Below are positions 1 through 13,100 of a stretch of 64,000 bases of DNA, in pieces (within the stretch, counting starts at the first letter, position 1; each line of letters begins with the position of its first letter). The stretch comes from Thamnaconus septentrionalis (lineage: Eukaryota; Chordata; Actinopteri; Tetraodontiformes; Monacanthidae), in assembly GCA_009823395.1 (NCBI GenBank), contig CM020502.1:26166944-26230943 (forward strand), given 5' to 3'. The notes beneath the pieces were generated by a model, which did no database searches, was not told the DNA's origin, and was given only the letters and a program-made list of their open reading frames with translations. The translations under genes and the position numbers were made by a program.

Positions 1-118
1 GACCACCTGCTGTGAGAGGAGAACAGCCGTGTGTGTGTGTGTGTGTGTGTGAGCAAAATGCAACTTTCAATTATCGAGAGGAAGAGGAAGCAGCGGTCCG
101 TAGAACTGACAACCATGT

Positions 119-536
<418 letters not shown>

Positions 537-663
537 TTGTACATAGTTGAGGGAGGTGGATGGTTAAGCTATCAAACTTTAAAGCCAGCCACCAGTTTTT
601 TTTCTCTTCTAATATAATATTTTCCACATTAATATGTTTAAAGGCGAACCTGTCATGTAACCA

Positions 664-680
664 GCCACCAGGGGGCGTCT
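664..680 (+). promoter_or_regulatory. CTCF-like motif
   Basis: GCCACCAGGGGGCGTC is close to the CTCF core consensus (CCASYAGRKGGC). It lies to the left of the possible minus-strand exon. Occupancy cannot be judged from sequence. Confidence 0.4.
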
Positions 681-909
681 ATGTTTTGGTTTTTTATGTC
701 CTCACATCTCCATCAGATAAGTGACAATGTTGCGCAAGAGACCTCAACCAAGTGACACCAAGGAGTTTGGCTAACAGGTGCATTTCTGTTGGGGCGTTTC
801 ATTAACAACTGCTGAATAAACCCCAAAATGTCCAACAGAAGGCCTGAAAACTCAACGTAACCGACACCATCGGCGCCCTCCCCTGCCCGAGGGCGGGAGT
901 GGCGGCGTT

Positions 910-1125
910 TTACCAGCGGCCTTTGATGTTGAACGGATCGTCCTCCGGATACTCCGGCAAAGTCAGAGGAAACTGTTGTTTGTCCCCAGCGTGATACAAA
1001 TCCACTGGGCCTTTATCAAATCCCCCTCCTGCGGGAGCTTTCGCGGAATGTTGTGGGGGGTTTCCCCAGCCATTGTTTACATTCCTCGAGCTGAACACGA
1101 TGACGATGACGCCGTCGATGGAGAC
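910..1125 (-). CDS. Possible last coding exon of an unrecognised minus-strand gene
   Basis: Read on the minus strand, a pyrimidine-rich acceptor (ctttccatttttag, AG at 1127-1126) opens a frame of 71 codons ending in TAA at 912-910. It begins VSIDGVIVIVF (hydrophobic, residues 1-11) and is then Gly/Pro-rich. The acidic end is LPEYPEDDPFNIKGRW. Codon choice looks like a real gene (Val, Ile, Phe and Gly codons mostly end in C), which is unusual for the shadows around it. The pattern of a short hydrophobic piece followed by a polar tail could be the end of a membrane protein, but that is a guess. I recognise no family, found no partner exon between 1130 and 7480, and saw no clear poly(A) signal before 600. 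It could be chance. Confidence 0.33.
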   Translation of the reverse strand, partial: VSIDGVIVIVFSSRNVNNGWGNPPQHSAKAPAGGGFDKGPVDLYHAGDKQQFPLTLPEYPEDDPFNIKGRW

Positions 1126-1323
1126 CTAAAAATGGAAAGCCAGCGCTCGGCGAGAGGGACTTATCACTTCAGACAATAACGCACTTTCTTGCTTGAGTAT
1201 ATACACGCAGTGGGAAGTGGGCGACTTATGGAAATTGTTCACGCCTCCTCACCCTCCCTCCTCACCCCCTGCTTTCCTTCCTGATCTCCCCCCCTGGGGA
1301 GGTGAACTGGTAACAAAGCCAGA

Positions 1324-1557
1324 GTGAAGTCTGCTCCTGCTGCTCCTGCTGCTGCTCCTGCTGCTCACACTGCTGCTGCGCCTGCTGCTGCTGCTGCTGC
1401 TGCTGCTCCTGCTGCTCACACTGCTGCTGCGCCTGCTGCTGCTGCTGCTGCTGCTGCTGCTTCTGCTGCTCCTGCTGCTGCTGCTGCTGCTTCTGCTGCT
1501 CCTGCTGCTGCTCCTGCTGCTGCTGCTGCTGCTCCTGCTGCTCACACTGCTGCTGCG

Positions 1558-1592
<35 letters not shown>
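1324..1592. repeat. Interrupted CTG/CTC triplet array
   Basis: Runs of CTG are broken by CTC, TTC, CAC and CGC. A longer sub-unit containing ctcacactgctgctgcgcctg appears three times (near 1363, 1416 and 1541). No gene context is apparent. Confidence 0.93.
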
Positions 1593-1594
<2 letters not shown>

Positions 1595-1599
1595 GGGCC

Positions 1600-4500
1600 A
1601 AATATTTGTGCCCCAAATCCTTTTTGTCTTCCCACTCTGTCCCTTAATGCCGCCTCAGTTCGCCTCAACTTTTCCCAGAGAAAATTGGATAATTTCCGTT
1701 TTTTTTCCTTATTCTTCTTTATCGCCGTGCGGAAACGCGCCCATGTTAATCTGCTCGGGATTTCCCCCGTCTCACCCACCGCCGCTGCCATAACTGAAGG
1801 GAGGCACAGGGGGAGGGGGTGTTTCTCCCTTCCGTCCTCATCCTCCTCGGCGGCAGCAGCAGCGGCAGCAGCAAGATAGATAAATCTCACCTGACATAAA
1901 TTGGAATATATTTGAGGAATGGGAAATCATTATTTATCCTTGTACCCGTTTATTACCGCTAAAGCCCATCAAGTTTTTCAGGGCCTTCAAATTTATTCTC
2001 CCGTGATCGTTGGCAGGTGGGGGATTTATTAGAAGAAAAATTATATATATATTTAGACATTTTACGAGGAGACTCCACAGCTGGCACAGCTTTGCAAAAG
2101 TGCAGGACTGGATGGATGAGTTGAGCGCTGAGACGGGAAGCGAGTCCAACAAAACCAAGTGTCCACGTCTGATACCTGGTTTTTGTTGATCGACTTTTGT
2201 AGTTTATTTGTTTTTTTACAACTATAATATACTTTAAATGAAAAAGGCAGAGGTAGAAAGAGACCCCACCTCCACCTCCACCACCACCACCACCACCACC
2301 CTCCCTCCCCGCCGTGATGGATAAGCGCAGTAAGCTCTGGGGTCCGGCAGCATCGGTCAGGCGGTCCGGCCCGGGATGGAAGCGCTGCCCCCCCCTGCTG
2401 ATTTGTGCCTAATAAAGTTGTCACATCCTATCAGGACTCACATCCACCACGGGAAGCACACAGGGTGCCTCGAGTCAGGAGCAGTCAGGGGCGATGAGGG
2501 GCAGCCGGCACGGGACCCAGGAGCGTGGAGTGATGGATGATGGGACGGGGCAGCAGATGATGGAAGGCGATACAGGTGACCAGTGGACATCCGCCGTCTC
2601 TGCTCTATTTATTAGGATTCGTCAGCGCGGGAGAATCACAGTCCCGCTGGGCGGCGGGCGGCTTTGTTGCGCGCCGACAAAAAAAACCCACAGTGACACT
2701 TTTCTTTTTTTCTTTTTTTGACCTTTTTTTTATTAAACCAGGCTGTGCCTGATGGAACGTTTCCTCTGTACGTTTGGATTTATCTCGCGTAACCGTCTGC
2801 TAAAAATCCCAGAGAAAGCGTTGGGAAGATTGCTCTGTCACATTCAAGCGAGGCCGGCGTGATTTGCTAGCAGCGGCGGTTCAAGGCTCCCTGCTAATGC
2901 GAGCGGTCACACCGGCCACATGGCCGCGCTCTTGCCTTCAGTGGCGTTCTTTGTTGTACATGAAAACGCCTTACAGCAGCAGCATCTTAATCCAATCGAC
3001 ATCCAACAACAGTGGACAGAATGGGAGAAGGATGGCTAACAAGCTGACGCTAATGTTAGCTAGCCACACTGCAGTGTATTTTATGTGTGTGTGTGTTTGT
3101 GTAATGTTGTGCACTTAAATAATTGAGTCAAACAAACGTTAGCCATTTTGGGACTTGCTAATCTCTTCATGGCCGTGGTCGGAGTTTTTTACAAGCAACA
3201 CGGCCTTCTTCTTTGTCTTCTCAAACAACAATCTATCAATTATTTTTTTTTGCCTCGGGGCCAAATCATGCAAAATGAACACGGTTGATGGTGTTGCATG
3301 AAGGACGAGCAAGATTTCTTTCCAGCGTCGGAAATCCACGAGTGGCCTGTGCAGGTTTAGACTTTTTTTTTTTTTTTTTTTTTTAAATACAGGAAGTACA
3401 CCTGACTGCAACAATGGAAAATACATCAACTACGAAGCCCCGCTAGCAGTTCTAAGTCTTCCCACATTTCCACTTGCCCCCGTGTCACAGAGTGCGGGGC
3501 GTCTCTGGGAGGTTGCGACCTGCGGGGCTAGGTGGCGAGCGAAAGTCAAAGGGGTTAGGTGGCCCCCCGTTCCTCCTCAACGGAGGCGGATAGATCGTGG
3601 GGTAAAAAAAGTGCCGGTCCGCCTGGCAGCACATAGGGAGAATTGGCTATTAGCGGTTTTCCATTTGCGGAGACGAGGCGACCCGGAGGGCCGGAGCTCC
3701 ATCAACGCAGCTGTGCTTATATCCTGTTTCACACAATCAAGCCGGTGTTGGTGTGTGTGGTGGTGGGGGGGTGCGTTGCCACTCAACATTAACTTTAATG
3801 TGCTGCTGTTTGCACGGCTTCTTCTATTTGTCTTTATTTTTTCCGTCCCCCTCAACGATGCAAACCTACAAACGTCTGTCATCACACGGCGCGACTGTCC
3901 GCCGGCCCCCCGACATGAGATTTCTTTATCTCCGGCACGCAGACATCGACCCAGACTTAATTTCTCACGAGATTGCGCCTCTGACTCTTATGGCTCCATT
4001 GGATTGGAAAAAAAAAAATTATTTACTACTAATATTTCTCCTGCCCTCGGAGCACGAGGCGCCCCTGCCTGCACTTACGCATTTTATTACTTTTTTCTCT
4101 TCTTCTTCTCATTTTTCCATATACGCTCATCAAACCCAGAGCCACAGTTTTTGCACTCCCTGCCTGCCGCCTTCCCCTTCAGTTGTTTTTTTTGGTTTTT
4201 TTTTTGTTTTTTTTTGGGTGGGGGGGGTTTAAGAGCCAGACGACGACGCCGGGCCTCTACTATCATCACACATTCCCTGTCAGCGGAACCGGATTTCGCG
4301 CCCGCGTGCAATATTCCGGCGCTGCCGAGACGGCTGAGGCGAGGAGGCGTGGCGTTGTGAATCAATCACCGCTGCTTGTTACTGGGTGACACACACACAC
4401 ACGCACACACACACGTTTCCTCGATATGTTGCTGGTACACTGGCACACTTATACATTTATTAATGTGGGTATTGAGGAAACAAAACATGTAGCCATATTT

Positions 4501-7000
4501 TCTTGCTAGTTTCAAGACAATTTGAATTGCCAAAGTTGGTCTACAAATATTGTATCAACAATGAGTTTTGTTCTCTATTGTTATTGTTTTTGTGTTTTGT
4601 CATGCTGACTCCATTACAGGAGGGTATTTTTTTTATTCCTGTAAACAATACTTTGTAAACTTTTATCCCCCTGGGAAATTTAGAATAAACACACACCACC
4701 ACACCGACAACATTGTTTTCAATTCACTTAGATTCAAATTTGTTTCCCTTCTTCTGCAAATTAAGACAGAGTTCTCGTTGATGCATTACATCGAGCCATT
4801 ACAGTGGGGGACAGTCTCTCAGCCTTCGTCAGTATCTTTAAGCGGTGACGAATTTTACCCCTAGTTCTTTTCATTGTCTCTTCTGTTATTGATTGAGCCA
4901 CCGACGCACTGGCAGCACAGTCTCCTCGTTGGCTCGACACACAGTGACAGTGAAGGAATTCAACATTAGTTCCGACAGAAGAATTTTAGTCCAGCACGGT
5001 GTGATTGACACTGCATGCCGCCGAGACGTGAGTGAGTGAGTGAGTGAGTGAGTGAGTGAGTTCCTGGCAGACGGTACTGACATTTTAGGTGACTATGGGA
5101 GCGACCCCCCCCCACCACCACCACCACCACCACCACCTCACCCCTGGCACCGCCTGCGACGGTTGCGCCAGGCTTCGCTAATCGCGTTACACTTATCCGT
5201 GACAGAAAGACAAGGCCGTGCACCGCCGAGATACAAGGATTAGAGCAATTTATTGACACCGGATTACCCGCCACTACACTCATCAAGCAGATGAGGAAGG
5301 TCTCCAGGAAGCAGAACTTGAAGATATGATCACTACGCTATTGTGGACTAGCATTGTTGTTATTGTTTAAAGGGGTGTGTTGATGAAATTTGACACAATA
5401 AAATTTCAGTTGATGAAAGAGAAAGGTTTTTTTTTTTTTCTTGTTGAATTTATTTATCTCAATTTTGTGCATGCATGTCTTATTTTTAGGTATTTGCCTT
5501 ATTCTTTTCATGTTTTCTCATGTTGTCATGGATACAAGCATTTCCCTTATTGGGGTAAATAATTTCTCTGGACAGAATCAACTCTATTGGCATGAACAGA
5601 ACACATCCCTGGGATCTTGAGGTTGTGCAGCAATCATGTTTTACTTTTTATTAAATTAACAAAATCTTGGTCGCTGCCACTGAGACGTGTAGCCGAACAT
5701 CGGCTGCAGCGTCTCCCTGAGTATTGCTGCTGTGTATTTGCCCGTCTTCCTGTTCAGCCTCTCATCTTTCCTTGCAGACCTGCTCCCACGAGGCGTCTCA
5801 CCGTTCCCTCACCATTATTAACCAGAAAAATGTTGCCAACCTCAGATTTAAAGTGTTAAAACCTGCTGTGAAATCAGCCTACAATCGACGATCATCTCAT
5901 CTCTTCACATTGTCCTTTTGTCTCATTTCTGAGCGTTCCGGTGGTAAAACAGCCTGCAGACTGCAGGTTTTTTTTTCATTTTCGAGCCGCCCCGGCACTT
6001 CTACTTCTACAGGGTGAAAAATGGAGGTGCCGTCCTATCATGTCTAAAAGATAGAATGACTTCGACCACGTCCAACCCACGTCTGTCTCTCTCGAGTGTG
6101 TGCGCTCAAAGACAAAGGAAACTCCCCCTTGTGTTGTTTGTTCACATAAAAGGAGATTGCTTCATGTTTATGTCCTTCTTTATTTTTCTGCAGCAGCCTA
6201 ACAGCTCTTAATGTGCGCGATTTAGACGGATGAGGCGTTGTTTTCCGCCTTCACTATACGACGCTGTGAAATATACTGTCCGTGCAGGTGCAGGTATGCA
6301 CATTTGTAACCCTAACCCTGTTCTGAACAGGGTTTTGTGGGGTTGGTAGGAGGGGAAAGAAGGGAAGTTTCTCATGTTGGACACAAAAAGTCCAATCGTT
6401 AGCATCCAATCTCCGCATTCTAAGAGTAGCGTCAGTCATATGTCACTGTGGTGTTAATAGGCAGCCTGACAGCCAACTAGTTAAGTCCTTGTCCACATAT
6501 GTGTGTGTGGAAACTGTTGCTCACCTCCGTCGCAACGCAGTTTATTGCGGTCATACGTTTCAGCTTTATTGCCTGTGTTTCTGCAGCTCATTGAGCGTGA
6601 GAGCACGATTGCACGAGGGAGAGGGCACCGAAGAGGCCGGCGGATGGATGGACCGTTCTCTCCTCTCGCTGGGATTTTTTTTTTTTATTATTATTCAGAG
6701 TACGCCGTGAAATATCGAGTCGCCTCGAAACAGTGTCTTTTATTGTCCACTTTGTCTTTGCGCTTATGTGGTGTTGTTTTCCGACGAGAGGCCGATTTCA
6801 TGTAATGGTAGTGTTTAGTCATCCCCTGTAGTTAGAGAGGAGCGCTGCACAGTGGCTTCTTCGGGAGAGTTAAGGAGGAGGACTTGAGAGCCTAGGAAGG
6901 CGTGTTTGACTTGAGGGCTTTGATTTGAGGGTTCTGCACTTGATCCTTTACAGATCAAGGTAAAGTCCTTCTATAACCTCTCAGCTTGTTCTTTTCTCTC
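1600..7000. other. Non-coding stretch upstream of mtpn
   Basis: No exon of a recognised protein was found. Low-complexity pieces include (CCA)n at 2268-2302, poly(T) at 3363-3384, (AC)n at 4391-4413, (GAGT)n at 5030-5060 and C/CCA runs at 5106-5145. Some longer frames, such as 3482-4360, run through poly(T) and look like chance. Confidence 0.6.
6314..6334. repeat. Perfect 21-base palindrome with telomere-like left arm
   Basis: AACCCTGTTC, one T, then GAACAGGGTT. The left side continues outward as taaccctaaccc, two telomere-type units, which may be chance. Confidence 0.7.
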
Positions 7001-7479
7001 TGCAGACTCCAGTCGACATAGCGGCTCGCCCAACAAGGAGGACCGCCGTGGACAGTTTATGTTTCTATCCAAAGGTGTCACAGCAATGGTTCAGCTTGAA
7101 AAAACAAAACAAACAACTGATGATAAAAATAATGATAATAATGGTTGGCACAGCCAACAACACCGGATAAGGTAACATTGATTGCCTTGTTTCTACATTC
7201 AAAGTTGTTGTTTGTTTTTTGTTTTTAATATTGTAAGGTGATTCATTTTAATTGTTTTATATAAGTTATAAGTATGTGGAACTGATTCAATTATTGTATG
7301 TTTACCACATTTAGTTCCTAAATCGTCAATGCTGTTGATAAAATGTTACATCAAGATTTTGAGTTTAATACGTTTTAGGTGTAAGGGTTAACAATTAAAT
7401 AATTCTAGTTTTAATGAGGGAGAAATTATTTAACACTTCTGGTATGGTTTAACGTTGACAACTTGTGAGCGGCAACTTC

Positions 7480-7832
7480 CCCTTTAAATGTCTATTTCCG
7501 GGTAATGGGACTGCAAGAACTTCCGGTTTGCAGAAAGGCGGATCCCTCTGCGCCACTTTGCCTTTAAGAACTTCTTTTAAGAAGCCCCTTTTCACCTGTC
7601 ACACATCAGCGTGCCACAGTCGCGGCCCTTGAATTCTCTAGAACATCACTCAAAACCTTAAAATAACCGGGTGGTTTGTGGCGTGCGCGCGCACCGCGGC
7701 AACGAGGAAGGGTTTCCGGCCGACGCTAGCCAGCGAGCTAACTACTTTTAGCTGAGCAGCATTTGAAGTTGACAGCCAGCCGCCCTACCCTCCCGGAGCA
7801 CAACACAACGGGGAAGGAGCAACATCGGGAAA
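7480..7832 (+). promoter_or_regulatory. mtpn promoter / 5' leader region
   Basis: The stretch is richer in G, C and CpG than its AT-rich left neighbour (7150-7450), with a CG-dense block at 7676-7725 (gtgcgcgcgcaccgcgg). It runs directly into the mtpn start codon. No TATA box is evident, so a dispersed CpG-type promoter is inferred. The exact transcription start cannot be read from sequence. Confidence 0.55.
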
Positions 7833-7901
7833 ATGGCAGATACAGTGGTGTGGGCATTAAAGACCGGCGACATGGAGGTGGTCCAAGCTAATCTGGTGAC
7901 G
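7833..7901 (+). CDS. mtpn: mtpn coding exon 1
   Basis: This exon encodes residues 1-23 (MADTVVWALKTGD...). It ends at GTGACG followed by the donor gtaaga, phase 0. The start codon sits in a good context (gaaaATGG). The region just upstream is a GC-rich 5' leader. Confidence 0.94.
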
Positions 7902-8680
7902 GTAAGAAAGCTGAAACGTGTCATTCAGCCACTCGCCTAGAAAGACAAAACAAAACGACAAAAAAAAAATCAAAATCTGACAAGTCAGTGCTCGGCCGCT
8001 AGGCTAAGTAAGCCAGTCAGGGGCTAACCCGCTAGCTTTTAGACTCATTAGGACATATATGTCCGTAGCTTGAAACGATATATTTCCGAAATTATCGTTT
8101 GATCGCCATTTAAAATGTGAACCTTAAAGGTTGTGGTTTACGCTTTTAATTGTGCATTAATGTGTGTTGTTTGTCGGTTGGCTCCAGCTACTTATCGGAG
8201 AGAGCAACCTGTTGGCATGCTAACTTGTTACGGCGGATGCGTAGCAGCTACCTTTGCGTCCATTGTGTTGTCAGCCACGACAAAAGACGCGTTATTAGAG
8301 ATTTTTCTATTTTGTACCAACACGTTCTGCTTGCATTTTTTTTTTTATTTAAAAAAACAAACAAACACGTTTTGGACGTTTTAGCTACGCCGAAGTGAAG
8401 CGGCAGCTGTGAAGGCCAGGCTGTTGTGTTCAAAAAGAGGGGGTCTGTTGTTGGAACATGGTAGCATAGCGATGGAAAATACACTGCAAGGGCTCGTAAT
8501 TTATTCAAACTTAGTCACGTCTGCTCTTTCCCTGGATACATGAGTAGGAGTAACTTGCTGTACTACATTACACTTTAATATACACTATATTCTGTTTGTA
8601 CTATAAACCTGTGCCTGAACCACGCGTCCAAATATAATGGAAGTTGTCATCATATTATCAGTACAAAAGCTTATGATGAC

Positions 8681-8726
<46 letters not shown>

Positions 8727-10079
8727 TGATAGCAACAACAACAACACTACAACTGGGTTTCATTTTGTTTTCAGCACAGTTACTTATGTTCACTACATTG
8801 GACAATACAAATATTCCATGCCCAATGTCTCATCAGGTTGTTTCTGTGGCCACTTCCTCCTCTGAACTCGGTCTGTGTTCATACAAACCTAATTTATTCC
8901 CTCTAAAAGAAGGTCTTCCCTTTGCATCAACTGTAGACGAAGAGGTCTTTGCCGGACAGTGTGTTACCTACCCCTGACTCTCAGCATTGTGTATGAGGGA
9001 AGGGGTAGTGCGAGATCATAAATCTGTGGCAGACAAACATTTGAAAGCTAATTATTACACTTTGAGATTTAGCACTGCTGCAGGGGCGTTGCATGCATGT
9101 CTACTCAAGCTGTAGAATTCAAGTGTATAGAAAATCAGAATCTGAAAATAAGAATCCCAATTGATATTTTTTTTGCAGCTAATCTTTAAAAAAGAAAAAG
9201 AAAAAAAAGACAATCTATCCTTTATTCTGGCTTTTTCCAGTCTTTTAATTCAGGACTGAGCCACAGCGATAAGACTAGCTCTGAACAGAGCAGGTCTATC
9301 GCAGGTTGAAAGACCCGATTGTATTTCATCCGTTTCTTTTTCTTATTCTTCCGCCACCTTTTCCTGCCCAAATTTGACCATCTGAACATGTGCAAATAGT
9401 CACCAAATTTTGCACACAGGTCAGAACTCGCGTAAAATTGTATCTATTAGAGAACTGGATCAATCCGCTGAATAGCGCCCCTACATACGGCAAAACACAA
9501 AAATGGCCATAGTGCCCTCTAGGAAGGTTGTAGATACATATGACAAAACCCCACACGTTTGTTCAATCCATACCTAATTTTCATAAATGCTGACCTTTTA
9601 GCCTAAACTAACCAGAAGTGAGTTATTTTCACTTGTTTGAAAAAATCATAAAACTCAAGGCTCAGAAACTATAAGTGCGATTGGCTTGAAATCAAGAGTA
9701 TGACACAGACAAGACCTTCATCATCAAAAGTTATTTGTTTGTAATTAATGCTTTTGTTTTCATTTTACGTCCCTTTAAAGTGGCAGTACACTCAAAATTG
9801 ACCACTAAAAGGCTTCGAGTCCCATTTTGACACACTTCACATACTCCAAAACTCCCCAAATTTTGCACGCAGGTCTGGCATAGGCAGGTGTTGGGGTTCG
9901 TCGGCGGGCGTCGGCAGGTGGCTGACGTCATCGGTGCGCAGCGGCCACAGCAGCTCAGTCGCACTAACGCTGCTTGCAGCTTTAATTTCACATTATTATT
10001 CATAGGACAAATTTACCTTGAGGGAAGCAGAAAAGTAAGCTTGCTCGCTAATCCCCCTTATTTAAAGGATGCGACATGG

Positions 10080-10157
<78 letters not shown>

Positions 10158-13100
10158 CCCTTTCTCTGCCACTCTTTCAACTATGTTGCTGCATTTGTTT
10201 TTATTTATAGTCTAAGCTAATTAATCTTTTTAAATGAATTTTTTCTCTTTCTTTTGACCGTCTGCTTCGGTTTCCACTCCTGCAGCGAGACGATCAAGTA
10301 CAGCTTTGAGAAAAGTGAGAACTGGTTGCACCAGTCGTGACTGATGCTCATCCATCAGGTCAGGGGTGCCCAATATGTTGATCACGATCTACTAGTCGAT
10401 CGCGAAGGTAGTATGGGTCGATCGCATGGAGAGAGAGAGATGTTTTCCAATTTTATAGTAGTTGGATCTTTTTGACTTGGTCATTTTAGCTGGTCAAGTA
10501 GCTTGCATGTTGAATAAGTGTGTGCACCCCTGCATTAGGTGTTGTCACCTCATGGCCACCCTACACACACACACATACACACACGCGTGCACACACTCAC
10601 ACTGACTAGGCAGCTTGTGCATTGTCAGGGAGTGGGTGGACAGAGTCTCACTAACATCTGTGGAGATAATTTCAGAATTTAGTTTAGTCATTAACCAGCA
10701 TCACACCGATGAGGTCAAAGGTGCCTCAGCTTGACTGAAACAGCTATTTGCAATGTGAGAAGAGAATCTGGACTTTATCTTATTTTGTGTATTTTTATTT
10801 GTCGTCAGCTTTCAGGTTCTGCTTTGTTCCATTTCCCCCCTTTACATGTTTTTTGTTGTTTTTGCTCTTTTGCAGGCGGACGACGTCAACCGGGTTGTGG
10901 AAGAGCGTTCGGGGAGGTTACCCCTGCACATAGCCGCCGACTTTGGTCAGGAGGAGGTGATGATGTACCTCATCGCTATTGGAGCAGATATCAATGTAAG
11001 AGCCCCATCACCTGTTGTGTTGCTGGGAGTATCCCTGACGAACAGCTGCCATTATTTTCGCACCAGTGGTTTGGGTTCCGACAAGATCTGGCACGGTGTT
11101 TTACTAAATTCCACCTGAGTTTTTCTTATTTCTGCATTTTTTATCAGCATGTTTTTCTGAAGGTCATGTCCCAGAAACTTTAGCGTCGCTATGTGTTTTT
11201 ATTTATTTATTATTTTGCTATTGTAAACACTTTCATGTATCCTTGTCAACACTTGAGACCTTGCAAAGCCTCACATTTACCGTGATTGCGCTCCTGCGGC
11301 TCCATAGTGTGTTCTGACATCATTAGTAGGCCGATGTGTATCACTGTAAAGGGCAGGAACCCATCACACAGTTCCGAGACCTTTAAGCTGTTATTTAGTC
11401 AGTCCCATTCTCCTTCTAAAGGTCTGCTCAACCTCTTTAATAACTCACTAAATCTCGGTGTGCAAAGTCTCTCTCACAACCAGGTGTTTGTTTAATTTCC
11501 TGGATCACTTTGTGTTTGTCAAGAAGGACAAAGTCTGAATTTGAAAACTGAACGTCTTGGCTGCGTGGGCCAGACCGTTTTGAACACAGCCCCCCCCCTC
11601 GTCCGTGATCATACAACATAGAATCATTGCTGTTCTGCTGTGTTCTGGGTGATATCCTTTTATTTAAAATGGCCTTTCTTCGCACGCAGGTGGTCGACAA
11701 CAATGGATTCACTCCGCTGATCTGTGCCTGCTACGAGAGTCACTCCGCCTGTGTGAAGCTGTTGCTAGAAAAGGTGGGTGCCCTGTTTCCACTCAGCCTC
11801 GTTCGTCTCGTGCGTCCAAGTGCCCCCGACGCCCGTCACCCCTCGCCACTTGTTTGTGTCGGAGGCCACGGGTGCTGATGAGGTAACTCTCTGGACAACG
11901 GTCCCTTCAACAGAGCGCTGCGGAGGCTGTGCTGGAATGTCCACAGAGCAGCGTGCACACAGCGCAGCACCGCCAGTGACTTGTTTTGTGTTTCAAGCGC
12001 TTTTGTTCAGCGGTCCTTGGAACTAATAGCTTTCGAATGCGATCCGTCTAGAACAGGGGTGGGCAAACCTTTTGACATGTGCGCCACAAAGGAGCAGACT
12101 GATAATGTTTTAGTGACCCACCTCATAGGAGAGAAAAATATATCATGGGACATGGAGAAAACCCTGTGCTTTAATGTCTATTGAAAATGAACAAAAGTGT
12201 TACAACAAAATCAGTGTCTTTGAAGCCCCACGGTGTTTAGCTCCTTATTGAAATGACTCTTAAAACACTGATGAAATACAGCTATTGTATTACTTACTAT
12301 TAATAGAATTTCTTCAAGTTCGGCGGGCCAGATTAAAAAGCTTAAAGGGCCATAGTTTGGGCCATCACCTTTGACAATTAAGCGTGGGGTGCATGCGCCA
12401 CCACAGCTGCGAGCTGTGACAATACGGTGGCGTCGTCACAGCTGGCATTGGGGGCGCCAGTGGCACCGCCACTGCTGCCGCCGCCCTAACACGCAACACT
12501 GGTGATAAATGTTCAATCTCGCCCAATGTCACCCGGCGGTGGAAAAACAGATCGGCGCAGCTCCATCACAGTCGAATGGAGGGGAAAAAAAGTCCTCATC
12601 TGTCGGTGCAGGAGTTTCCTTCTGGAAAGTCACTTTGGGAAAAAGTGCCTCTTTGCACGTCTTGAACCCAGAAGTTCCCAGTGTGCCGGCGGAGGACAGA
12701 TAAATGGCAGATCTTTACTCACACAGGCTGGTGTGTGTTTTTTTTTTTTTTTTTAATCTCCCCATCCAAACAGATATATTTACAGACTGCGCTGGGATGA
12801 ATTCCCCCGGCGACGGGTGTCGAGCAGCTCTCTCCTCTCCTCTCCTCTCCTCCCTCCTCGAAAACCAGCCCGTCGCACTCTTTGAGCCAGTGTCGAGTTT
12901 CCACATCAGTCTCCAAACGGTTAAGGTCTCTTTAAGCTCCCCGGCGGTGCCAGATCAGCAGCAGCCCTGGCACAGAGACGCGCCTCACGCCTGGGCGATG
13001 GCTCTGCAGCCGCGGCCTCCTCCCAAAGCAAACGCGTTGCGTCTGAAAAGCGGGAGATAGATGTTCGCCGGGCGCCCGGCGAGCAGCTGCGCGCTGCCGA

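Noticed and set aside
1249..1890. 213-codon Ser-rich minus-strand frame
   Set aside because: It is the complement of the CTG/CTC array; no conserved flanking protein was seen.
3482..4360. 292-codon open frame
   Set aside because: It passes through several poly(T) and G runs, contains no recognisable domain and has no splice or promoter context.
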